Part shown: one piece after another, positions 25,050 to 31,755 of the stretch | How the letters are laid out: the number at the start of each line of letters is the position of its first letter | Numbering within the stretch: position 1 is the stretch's first letter | NCBI GenBank assembly: GCA_949297575.1 | Contig: CASFTB010000019.1 | Coordinates: forward strand, 1-41,957 | Source of the DNA: an uncultured Bacillota bacterium | GTDB lineage: Bacteria > Bacillota > Clostridia > Christensenellales > Borkfalkiaceae | DNA: 41,957 nucleotides | Direction: 5' to 3' | The notes under the pieces: model-generated | Database searches by the model: none | What the model saw: only the letters and a program-made list of their open reading frames with translations | Told to the model about the DNA's origin: nothing | Position numbers and translations under genes: made by a program

Positions 25050-25611
25050 GAAAAAACACCTCCGCAAAAAAATTTTTCGCTTCGGTGCTTCGGAATGTCT
25101 GCATGGGGCTGCGGGGAGATGTATCCCCTTCATCCACCGCAAGCGGCCCTCCTTCCTCCAAAGGGGGTTCGGGGGAAGAGGCAAGCGGCGCTTCCTCCTC
25201 CTTCACGAAAATCTCGCTCCGCTGCGATTTTCCGTGATGCTGCGGTTTTACTTTTATTATAATTACTGCGCGTGGCAAAACTGCGCTTCTGCGTTAGCAC
25301 CCCAAAAAATTTTTCGCCTGTCCTTATAAATTTTTATAATAAATTTACCTCGCGTCTCCGCAAGCTGCGCTTGCAAAGCCACTCGTTAAATTTATTATTC
25401 AACGCCTGCTGCCATAAACTTTTTTGGCGGAGAACCTTGACAAGGCTGCGGTTAAGACGGCCCTAACTCTGCATTCTTAATTCCTGACCGGGGGTGTGTG
25501 CCCCCGAAGATGCCGCAAAGAGGGGGAAACAGCCGTCCCGCAAGGGCGGCGGGTTGTCTCTCAGACTCAAGCGTCTTCTTTCTTCTCGTTTGAAAGAAAA
25601 CGCGCGAAGGA
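25050..25611. repeat. Repeat-rich intergenic region
   Basis: No gene seen. Contents: a palindromic element at 25124-25178 related to that at 4780; a GAAAATC...GATTTTC hairpin near 25206-25235; a 12-bp inverted repeat ATAATAAATTTA (25336-25347)/TAAATTTATTAT (25387-25398) enclosing an inner GCAAGC-TGC-GCTTGC hairpin; a GGAATTAAGAATGCAGA motif (minus strand, about 25466-25486) repeated at 34016-34032; and a GGGGGTGTGTGCCCCC hairpin near 25490. Confidence 0.6.
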
Positions 25612-27237
25612 TCAATTGTATATATCCGGCAGATCGTTGAGGAAGAGCACCGCGTCCCCTTCGGCAAGTTCGCCGGCAAGCAGCTCTTCCGCCGCCCTGA
25701 GGTCTGGCACGACGGAAAGCTTCCCCTCTTCGCCGCCCGCGGCGACATACCCCCGCCTGACGGCGAGCACGAGCGTGGCACCGACGAGGATGACGCGGTC
25801 GAGCCCCGCGAGCTTTTCGCCGAGGGCGAAGTTCTCCTCCTCTTCCAGCACGCCCAGCTCAACAAGCCCGGGCGTGACGACGAATTTGCGGCCGCCGAAC
25901 AGGCGCAGCACCTCCAGCGCGGAGGCCGCGCCGCGTATGTTCGCGTTGTACGCGTCGTCTAAAACGGTGACGCCGTTGGCGGTATACGGCTGCAGGCGAT
26001 GCGGGACGTAGTCGATCTTCTCGATGCCGAAGGCGATCTCCTCCTTGCTCATGCCCAGCTTATAGGCGAGGGCGGCGGCGAGGGCGATGTTGCCCGCGTT
26101 GTGCGCGCCGAGCAGCTTGGTATGTACGGGCACCTGCGCGATGCCGAGCGCGAGGGTGAAGTCAGTACCCGCGGTGCCGCACCTGACGTTGAGCGCGCCG
26201 CATTCGCCGTGTTCACCCACGCGCACGCAGGCGAGCCCCTGCTCCTCCGGGTCGAGCGCCGCGGTGTTTTCGTCCTGCCAGACGACGGCGAATCCCCCCT
26301 TCTTCGTGCCGGCAAAGATCTCGCTCTTTGCAGCGATGACCCCTTCGATGCTGCCGAAGCTCTCCACGTGCTGGGGGCAGATGCCCGTGAGGATGCAGTG
26401 ATCGGGCTCTACGAGCGCGCACAGTTCGGCGACGTCTCCTTCGTGCCGCGCGCCCATCTCGGCGATGAAATAGCCGTACTGCGAGAGGTCATGCCCGTCG
26501 ATCGCCTTCGCGATGCCGAGGGGGGTATTGTATGAGGCGGGCGTGGCGAGCACGCGTCCGCGCGCGGAGAGGATGGCAGCGAGGAAGTTTTTGACGCTGG
26601 TCTTGCCGCAGCTGCCCGTGATGCCGATCTTCACGCAGGGCGCGGCGGCGAGCTTTTCCCGCGCGCGGGCGAGAAACTTTTTATTGGACGCGGAAGAAAA
26701 GGGCTTCTCCAGCGCGTTCGCCGCGAGCAGCACGAAGGGCTGCAGCAGCGGGACTGCCGCGAGCAGGAGATAGCGCACGTGCTCGGCGAGGGGGTGCTGC
26801 CCGCAGGCATAATAAGCGAGCGCGCTGCCCGCAACGGCGAGGCCGAAGGCGAGCGCAAACAACAGCAGCACGAAGATCGCATAGATGCGGTAGGCGCGGC
26901 GGGTGCCTTCCAGCGGCACTTTGAGCGCGCGGCGGTCGGCCAGGCAATACAGCCCGACGAACAGCGGCAGCGGGATGAGGGCGATGTAGGCGGCGGCGTC
27001 CCCCGCAAAGGAGAAGCAGATGCCCAGCGCCGCCGAAGAGAGGGCGATGAGAAAGGCGAGCAGCACTAAACGCGAGCGCGCCATGTTGCCCCTGCGCCGG
27101 AACCAGGCGAAGAAGCGCCGCCCCTCATAGCCGCCCTGCTGCAGGGCGCCGAGCTGTTTGAAGGCGCACAGCGCGTACAGCAGCGCCGCTGCGGCGGCGA
27201 GGATGAGATATTCGATGACCGCGGGTAATGTGAACAT
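25612..27237 (-). CDS. murF: MurF-type ligase with N-terminal membrane domain
   Basis: 541 residues. Residues 1-180 hold about five hydrophobic helices (5-25, 56-77, 82-100, 117-143, 155-175). Residues 200-541 are a Mur ligase: ATP loop GITGSCGKTS (205-214), ATPASYNTPLGIAK, FIAEMGARHEGDV, LTGICPQHVESFGS, LLGAHNAGNIALAAALA and LDDAYNANIRGA. Adds D-Ala-D-Ala to UDP-MurNAc-tripeptide. Ordinary MurF is soluble and about 450 residues; the membrane domain would place the last cytoplasmic precursor step at the membrane near MraY. AAGGA precedes the ATG. Last gene of the tsaE-led operon, 25 bases after the hydrolase. Confidence 0.9.
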   Translation of the reverse strand: MFTLPAVIEYLILAAAAALLYALCAFKQLGALQQGGYEGRRFFAWFRRRGNMARSRLVLLAFLIALSSAALGICFSFAGDAAAYIALIPLPLFVGLYCLADRRALKVPLEGTRRAYRIYAIFVLLLFALAFGLAVAGSALAYYACGQHPLAEHVRYLLLAAVPLLQPFVLLAANALEKPFSSASNKKFLARAREKLAAAPCVKIGITGSCGKTSVKNFLAAILSARGRVLATPASYNTPLGIAKAIDGHDLSQYGYFIAEMGARHEGDVAELCALVEPDHCILTGICPQHVESFGSIEGVIAAKSEIFAGTKKGGFAVVWQDENTAALDPEEQGLACVRVGEHGECGALNVRCGTAGTDFTLALGIAQVPVHTKLLGAHNAGNIALAAALAYKLGMSKEEIAFGIEKIDYVPHRLQPYTANGVTVLDDAYNANIRGAASALEVLRLFGGRKFVVTPGLVELGVLEEEENFALGEKLAGLDRVILVGATLVLAVRRGYVAAGGEEGKLSVVPDLRAAEELLAGELAEGDAVLFLNDLPDIYN

Positions 27238-27262
27238 AGCTTTGTTTCCTTTTCGGGGAGTG

Positions 27263-27979
27263 TCAGCGGAAAAATTCGAGCATGACGGCGTTGAACTTTT
27301 CCGGCTGTTCGGCAAAGCAGAAGTGCGAACAGCCCTGCATGAACACGAGGCCGGCCCCCGCCGTGCCCGCCGCGAGCGCGCGCGCCATATACGGCGGCGT
27401 CGCGGTGTCCTTCTCCCCGAACACGTACAGTACGGGTACGCGGATGCGGGAGAGGCAGGGAGTGAGGTCCTCGTTGACGATCTTTTTATAGCTCTCCCGC
27501 ATGAGGGGCGGGAGGGTGCGGTATTCCGCGGAGCCGAAGTGCTTCTCCGCAAAGCGGGGCGCGAACTTCCGGACGAGGCGGTAGGCGGAGACCTTCGCGC
27601 GGTAGCCCGGCCCGCGCCGCGGCGGGATGCCCGCACAGCCGGCGAGGAGCGCGCGCGAAAAGAGTTCGGGGCGGGAGGAGAGCAGCCTGAGCGCCACCCT
27701 TCCGCCGAAGGAATGGGCCAGAAGGCGCGCCCCGCGGATGCCGAAAGCATCGAGCAGGCGCGCGGCGTGCGCGGCGTATTCCTCCACTCCCCAAGCGGCA
27801 GCGAGGGGCGCGCTCTTCCCCATGCCGGGAAAGTCGAACGCCGTCACGCGGTACCTGCGCGCGAGGCAGTCCGTCTGCCACGCAAAGCTCTCTTTGGAGG
27901 CGAGGTATCCGTGCAGGAGCACGACGTCCTCCCCTTCGCCCTTACGTAAAAGAGAAAGTTCCCTGCCCTCGAAGAGAAT
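27263..27979 (-). CDS. Alpha/beta hydrolase, apparent ATT start
   Basis: 238 residues if started at ATT (27977-27979). Alpha/beta-hydrolase features: oxyanion HGYLAS, FDFPGMGKS, nucleophile elbow LAHSFGGR (Ser90), acid FGEKDTATPP (Asp191) and CSHFCF (His219). No ATG, GTG or TTG occurs between the rimI stop and the first beta-strand, but AAAGGAGG lies six bases before ATT. The residues from there (ILFEGRELSLLRKGEGEDVVLLHG) match the usual start of this family. A GTG at 28118-28120 would add 47 arginine-rich residues overlapping rimI and has no SD. Substrate unknown. Confidence 0.85.
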   Translation of the reverse strand: MLFEGRELSLLRKGEGEDVVLLHGYLASKESFAWQTDCLARRYRVTAFDFPGMGKSAPLAAAWGVEEYAAHAARLLDAFGIRGARLLAHSFGGRVALRLLSSRPELFSRALLAGCAGIPPRRGPGYRAKVSAYRLVRKFAPRFAEKHFGSAEYRTLPPLMRESYKKIVNEDLTPCLSRIRVPVLYVFGEKDTATPPYMARALAAGTAGAGLVFMQGCSHFCFAEQPEKFNAVMLEFFR

Positions 27980-28046
27980 ACGTCGCCTCCTTTGCCCCCG
28001 CGGGGCGCGGCGCGGGCGGGCGTCTCCGCCGCTGCCGCAGGCGCGC

Positions 28047-28478
28047 TCAGAGCGCCTTTTCCATGACGAGGGCGTCCTCGCCGTCTCCGTAATAGCGGGG
28101 ACGGACGTACCTGCCCACATAGCCGCGCTTTATATACAGCGCCATGGCGGGCGCGTTGGAGACGCGCACCTCCAGGAACACGCGCCTGACGCCGACGGAA
28201 GCGGCGTGCGCCTCCAGGCGGGCGAGAAGCTGCGACGCGATCCCCCGCCTGCGGCAGGCGGGCGAGACGGCGACGTTCGCGATGTCTGCATCCTCCCCCG
28301 CGAGCACGGCGAAGGCGTAGCCGATGACCTTGCCCCCTTCCTCGGCCGCCGCGGTGACGACGTTCTCGCCGAAAAAGCTGTCGGCGAGCATGCGGAAGGA
28401 CCACGGGTCGGAAAAGCACTGCTTTTCCAGCGCCGCGATCTCCATGATGTCCTCGTATTTCCACTTGCGCAATTCCAT
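28047..28478 (-). CDS. rimI: Ribosomal protein S18-alanine N-acetyltransferase RimI
   Basis: 143-residue GNAT enzyme. IAALEKQCFSDPWS at the N-terminus, the acetyl-CoA loop VSPACRRRGIASQLLARL, and FLEVRVSNAPAMALYIKRGY are characteristic of RimI. It acetylates the N-terminal alanine of ribosomal protein S18. ATG at 28476-28478 has AGGAAAG upstream; an in-frame ATG 11 codons earlier overlaps tsaB. The tsaE-tsaB-rimI order is the usual one; tsaD, often next, is absent here. Confidence 0.92.
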   Translation of the reverse strand: MELRKWKYEDIMEIAALEKQCFSDPWSFRMLADSFFGENVVTAAAEEGGKVIGYAFAVLAGEDADIANVAVSPACRRRGIASQLLARLEAHAASVGVRRVFLEVRVSNAPAMALYIKRGYVGRYVRPRYYGDGEDALVMEKAL

Positions 28479-28507
28479 ATCTTTCCTATCGGGGCGCCCC
28501 CGGCGGC

Positions 28508-29128
28508 TCACCCCTTTGCCTCGCGCGCTTCGCGCTCCTCCTCCGCTTGGCTCTTTTTCAGATAAAAGGCGGAGAGGGGGCCGAAGTCCTCCTCCCCCGC
28601 CGCCGCAACGGCGCGCCTCAGCCCCTCTGCGGGGTCCGCCAAGGCGTACGGCACGGGCAGCGGCGAACAGGAATACACGGGCAGACGCGTTGCGAGGGCG
28701 CGCAGCGCCGCCTCGTCAATGCGGGCGGCGGGCAGAAAGACGCGCTTATCCGCCTCATAGCCGCACACGTAATAAAAGCCGCGGCCCGCGGGGATGGCGG
28801 CGACCGCCTTTTCCTCTGCATTATATGCCGCCACCGCCAAAGATGTTATGCCGAGCGCGGGCCTGCCAAGCGCAGCGCAGAACCCCTTTACGGCGGAAAT
28901 GCCGATGCGGATGCCCGTAAAAGAGCCCGGGCCCGTGACCGCGCAGAAAAAATCGCAGTCCCGCAGCGGGAGGCGGGCGCAGGAGAGCGCCTCGTCGACG
29001 GCGGCCATCAGCCGCTCGCTGTGGCGCATGGCGCAGTTCTGTTCAAAGCGGGCGGTCACCTCCCCCGCCCTGCAGGCGAGGACGGTGAGGTATTCCCCCG
29101 ATGTATCGATCGCAAGATAGTTTTTCAC
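28508..29128 (-). CDS. tsaB: tRNA t6A biosynthesis protein TsaB
   Basis: 206 residues. ASKHA-fold N-terminus LAIDTSGEYLTVLA, then MRHSERLMAAVDEAL and the signature FFCAVTGPGSFTGIRIG. With TsaD and TsaE it transfers threonylcarbamoyl to A37 of ANN-decoding tRNAs in the cytoplasm. The start overlaps the tsaE stop (ATGA), and the stop lies 29 bases before rimI. The last 20 residues are a charged E/R/A tail. Confidence 0.94.
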   Translation of the reverse strand: MKNYLAIDTSGEYLTVLACRAGEVTARFEQNCAMRHSERLMAAVDEALSCARLPLRDCDFFCAVTGPGSFTGIRIGISAVKGFCAALGRPALGITSLAVAAYNAEEKAVAAIPAGRGFYYVCGYEADKRVFLPAARIDEAALRALATRLPVYSCSPLPVPYALADPAEGLRRAVAAAGEEDFGPLSAFYLKKSQAEEEREAREAKG

Positions 29129-29520
29129 CGGCAGATGATCTCCCTGCTGTTTTCTCCGCGCTTTTCGATGCGCACTTCCCTACACGTTTGCGGCAGGACG
29201 TCGGCGATATTTTCCGACCATTCTATGACGCAGATGCCGCCCGCGTAAAAATAATCGCACAGGCCGAGCGCCTCCGCCTGCGCACCGCAGGAGAGGCGGT
29301 AGCAGTCAAAGTGGTACAGCTTCCCGCCGTAGTCGTTCATGTAGGCGTACGTGGGGCTGGTGACTTGCTCGGCGATGCCGAGGCCCTTGGCAAGCCCCTT
29401 CACGAACACCGTTTTGCCCGCGCCCATCTCGCCGTGCAGGAGCACCACGTCTCCCGGGCGGAGCGTCTTTGCGTATTCTTTTGCGAACCGTTCCGTCTCT
29501 CTTGCGCTGTTTGTGACCAT
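29125..29520 (-). CDS. tsaE: tRNA t6A biosynthesis ATPase TsaE
   Basis: 131 residues. Walker A GEMGAGKT (30-37), VTSPTYAYMNDY (switch I-like, conserved in TsaE), LYHFDCYRLS and ICVIEWSENI. ATPase that resets the TsaBD complex. I chose MVTNSARETE, with GGAG six bases upstream, because the longer frame starts inside the promoter. First gene of tsaE-tsaB-rimI-hydrolase-murF. Confidence 0.94.
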   Translation of the reverse strand: MVTNSARETERFAKEYAKTLRPGDVVLLHGEMGAGKTVFVKGLAKGLGIAEQVTSPTYAYMNDYGGKLYHFDCYRLSCGAQAEALGLCDYFYAGGICVIEWSENIADVLPQTCREVRIEKRGENSREIICR

Positions 29521-29542
29521 CTTCCGCTCCGCGGCGCCAATG

Positions 29543-29572
29543 AAAAGAGAGGCGCCTCTCATGACACCTCTC
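29543..29572 (-). promoter_or_regulatory. Leader hairpin before tsaE
   Basis: Transcribed right after the promoter: GAGAGG (29572-29567), then the self-complementary GAGAGGCGCCTCTC (29560-29547) followed by TTTT. The first GAGAGG can pair with CCTCTC in place of the second, so two exclusive hairpins, one terminator-like, are possible. A function as attenuator is inferred. Confidence 0.35.
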
Positions 29573-29601
29573 ATTATAAACCATATCGCGCCGTTTGGCA
29601 A
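29573..29601 (-). promoter_or_regulatory. Promoter of the tsaE operon
   Basis: TTGCCA, 17 bases, TATAAT, read leftward. Confidence 0.8.
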
Positions 29602-30360
29602 TCAAAACTTGTTCAAAAGCCATGAAATTCTCTTGTACAGCAGCACGGAGACGAGGCTGACCGCGACCGCCTTGATGAGGTTGAACAGCAGCACGTACCA
29701 CCACAGCGCCGCGAAGGACGCCGCCGCGCCCTCGCCCATGAACAGGGGGAAGTTGATGTAGCGGTTGGTGAGCAGGCTCACCCCGACCTCGAGTAAGCAG
29801 CCGACCGCCAGCGTGACGATGACGACGGGCAGCCCCTTTTTGAAGCGGTAGACCAGCGTGGGCACGATGACGAAGCTGAACGTCACGAGAAAGTTCGCCA
29901 GCTCTCCGATGCCCGCCGTGCTCGTCGTGAACAGGCGCAGGCACTCTTTGACGCCGCTGATGACGATCGCCGCGGCCGGCCCGTACATAAACCCGCCCAG
30001 CAGCACGAAGACGAGGGAGAAATCCATCTGCAAAAAGGGCGCCGCGGGGAAGAGAGGGAATTCCAGATAAGAGACGGCAAAGGCGAGCGCGGTAAAGAGG
30101 GCGAGCTTGGCGATCGCAGACGCCGAAAAGTACTTTTTGCGCGGGCGGGCGGCCTTCTCCGCGCGCAGCGCCGCAGCGCCGGGCGCCTGTACGACGGGCG
30201 CCGTGCGCGCCCCGCAATAGGGGCAGGCATAGCCGCCCGCGCCGTCCTCCTTCATCCTCCCTCCGCAGGAGGGGCACCTGCCGACCTCCGCCTGTGCCTG
30301 CACGGGCGCAGCGGACGCTTCCGTGTGCGCCGCATCGCGGCGCAGCGCTTCTTCCTTCAT
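29602..30360 (-). CDS. ribU: Riboflavin ECF transporter S component RibU with N-terminal zinc ribbon
   Basis: 252 residues. Residues 1-60 are soluble, with C29/C32 (CPSCGG) and C46/C49 (CPYCGA) forming a zinc ribbon. Residues 85-250 hold about six membrane helices of the RibU fold: AKLALFTALAFAVSYLEFPLFP, FLQMDFSLVFVLLGGFMYGP and GVKECLRLF. It captures riboflavin and works with an ECF ATPase module encoded elsewhere. The FMN riboswitch upstream confirms the substrate. GAGGTG lies about eight bases before the ATG. The zinc ribbon is unusual for RibU; it may be a cytoplasmic regulatory or docking module. Confidence 0.92.
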   Translation of the reverse strand: MKEEALRRDAAHTEASAAPVQAQAEVGRCPSCGGRMKEDGAGGYACPYCGARTAPVVQAPGAAALRAEKAARPRKKYFSASAIAKLALFTALAFAVSYLEFPLFPAAPFLQMDFSLVFVLLGGFMYGPAAAIVISGVKECLRLFTTSTAGIGELANFLVTFSFVIVPTLVYRFKKGLPVVIVTLAVGCLLEVGVSLLTNRYINFPLFMGEGAAASFAALWWYVLLFNLIKAVAVSLVSVLLYKRISWLLNKF

Positions 30361-30395
30361 AAAAAAACACCTCGAAAAAGAATTTTCCAAGGGGG

Positions 30396-30429
30396 TAGAA
30401 GAAATGCCCCGCTCGCATGCGAACGGGGC
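30396..30429 (-). terminator. Expression-platform hairpin of the FMN riboswitch
   Basis: GCCCCGTTCGC/GCGAGCGGGGC pairs fully as minus-strand RNA (one G-U), followed by ATTTCTTCT. It lies between the aptamer and the ribU start, the position of a regulated terminator. Confidence 0.65.
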
Positions 30430-30480
30430 GGTTTTTTGAATTTTGCCGCGTGCAAAGACGCAGCCAAAGTTCCAAAAACA

Positions 30481-30592
30481 TTCTTTTCTCTTCCGGACTA
30501 TACCGTCGGTACGGGGATCTCACCCGTTCGGAGGCCGAAGCCTTTCGCAGACTATACTGCCGGTGGGGAATTGCGCCCCGCCCCAAAGAATC
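30481..30592 (-). promoter_or_regulatory. FMN riboswitch (RFN element)
   Basis: All conserved RFN blocks occur in order on the minus strand: GGGGCGGGG, AATTCCCCACCGGCAGT, AGTCTGCGA, GGTGAGATCCC, ACCGACGGT and AGTCCGGAAGAGA. FMN binding should switch off ribU. Confidence 0.96.
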
Positions 30593-30608
30593 GTTTGAAA
30601 GTATCTGT

Positions 30609-30637
30609 ATTATAATACACCGCGCGGCGCATGTCAA
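30609..30637 (-). promoter_or_regulatory. Consensus promoter of the riboswitch-ribU transcript
   Basis: TTGACA, 17 bases, TATAAT read leftward; perfect hexamers. Confidence 0.9.
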
Positions 30638-30733
30638 CCGGATCGCGCCGCATTTTGCGCCCGACAAAAAATTTTTGCGCGCAGCTCTCGCTCCTCCGAC
30701 CGGCCGCATGTGCCGCCCGGGGCGGCCCCCCAA

Positions 30734-30744
30734 GGGGGGGGGGG
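30734..30744. repeat. Homopolymer tract G11
   Basis: Eleven G in a row after CCCCCC-AA, 18 bases past the YbjN-like stop, forming a G:C hairpin arm on the minus strand. Prone to slippage or to sequencing error. Confidence 0.8.
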
Positions 30745-30762
30745 ACGCCTTTGAGAAGAAGT

Positions 30763-31236
30763 TTACAGTTTTGCGATAAATTCGTCTGCGGAGAGCATCC
30801 CCTTCGCCACGAGCATGAATGTGTCGTTATACATGTCCACCGTGTAGCAGGCAAGCCGGATCATATAGTTGAACAGCTCTTTGGAGATGAGGCTGTCGCG
30901 ATAGCTGGAGGTGAGCTTGAAGCGCACCTCGCCGTCGCTGAAGTCGTAATCGAAGCAGCCCTCGGCAAGCTTGAAGTTGACCTGCCCGGTGACGATGGCG
31001 CCCGCGACGCGCGCGTCCTCGCCGAAATGGAAGGGCAGGCGGGACACGATGCGGATCAGGTACCTGTCCGGATCGATCGCCGCGACGAATTCCATGGGGA
31101 TATCCTCCCCCTGCACGATGAAGCAAACGGCGAGCTTGTCGTCGTTCCTTTCGAACTTCCAGTCGTCTTCATCGAGCATATCGCAAAGAAGTTTGTACGC
31201 CGCCTCGGCGCTTTTCATCTGCTTTTCGTCAGCCAT
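30763..31236 (-). CDS. YbjN-domain protein
   Basis: 157 residues with the YbjN fold pattern: AAYKLLCDMLDEDDWKFE, LAVCFIVQGEDIPMEF, LPFHFGEDARVAGAIVTGQVN and GEVRFKLTSSYRDSLIS. About 35-40% identical by eye to the next gene upstream, with which it arose by duplication. YbjN folds resemble type III secretion chaperones and usually bind other proteins. GGGAGG precedes the ATG. Third gene of the AAA-YbjN-YbjN operon; function unknown. Confidence 0.8.
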   Translation of the reverse strand: MADEKQMKSAEAAYKLLCDMLDEDDWKFERNDDKLAVCFIVQGEDIPMEFVAAIDPDRYLIRIVSRLPFHFGEDARVAGAIVTGQVNFKLAEGCFDYDFSDGEVRFKLTSSYRDSLISKELFNYMIRLACYTVDMYNDTFMLVAKGMLSADEFIAKL

Positions 31237-31251
31237 GTTCTTTTCCCTCCC

Positions 31252-31728
31252 TTATTCGATAAATTTTGTGATGTCGCCGTACGACATGTCGCTCTTGGCG
31301 ACGATGAGAAACTTGTCGTTATATTCATCGATGGTCTTGCAGCCGACCGCCAGCATGTAGCCGAACACGTCCTTGCTCAGAAGGCTGTCTCGGAAGCTGG
31401 AGGTCATCCTGAATACGATCCTGCCGCCGACGTAGTCATAGTCGAAGTTGCCGTCGATCATGCCGTAGTTGGCGGCGCTGACGGCGACGGCGAGAGCGGC
31501 GCGGCGCTCCTGCGGCACGATGAAGGGGATGGGCGAATACAGGCCGACAGACTGCCTGTCTGCATTGACCCTGATCGTGATCTCCATGGGAAGATCTTCG
31601 CCGCGCGCCGTGCACGTAATGGTCAGATCTTCGTCATGCCTCGTGTACTTCCACTGCATGTCGTCCAGCATGGCACAGAGCGACCGGTAAGCCGTCTGCG
31701 CGTTTTTGCATTCCGTTTCGTTTGCCAT
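31252..31728 (-). CDS. YbjN-domain protein (paralogue)
   Basis: 158 residues: TAYRSLCAMLDDMQWKYTRHD, LTITCTARGEDLPMEI, IPFIVPQERRAALAVAVSAANYG and GRIVFRMTSSFRDSLLS align block by block with the protein at 30763. Start supported by GGGGAGG. Sits 27 bases after the AAA+ gene and 15 bases before its paralogue, so the three are made together, suggesting a heteromer or two adaptors for one ATPase. Confidence 0.8.
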   Translation of the reverse strand: MANETECKNAQTAYRSLCAMLDDMQWKYTRHDEDLTITCTARGEDLPMEITIRVNADRQSVGLYSPIPFIVPQERRAALAVAVSAANYGMIDGNFDYDYVGGRIVFRMTSSFRDSLLSKDVFGYMLAVGCKTIDEYNDKFLIVAKSDMSYGDITKFIE

Positions 31729-31755
31729 AATGTTCCTCCCCGGATCAAATTTTTA

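Noticed and set aside
25256..25284. Promoter for ddl
   Set aside because: TATAAT is present but no -35 hexamer at 15-18 bases has more than a poor match.
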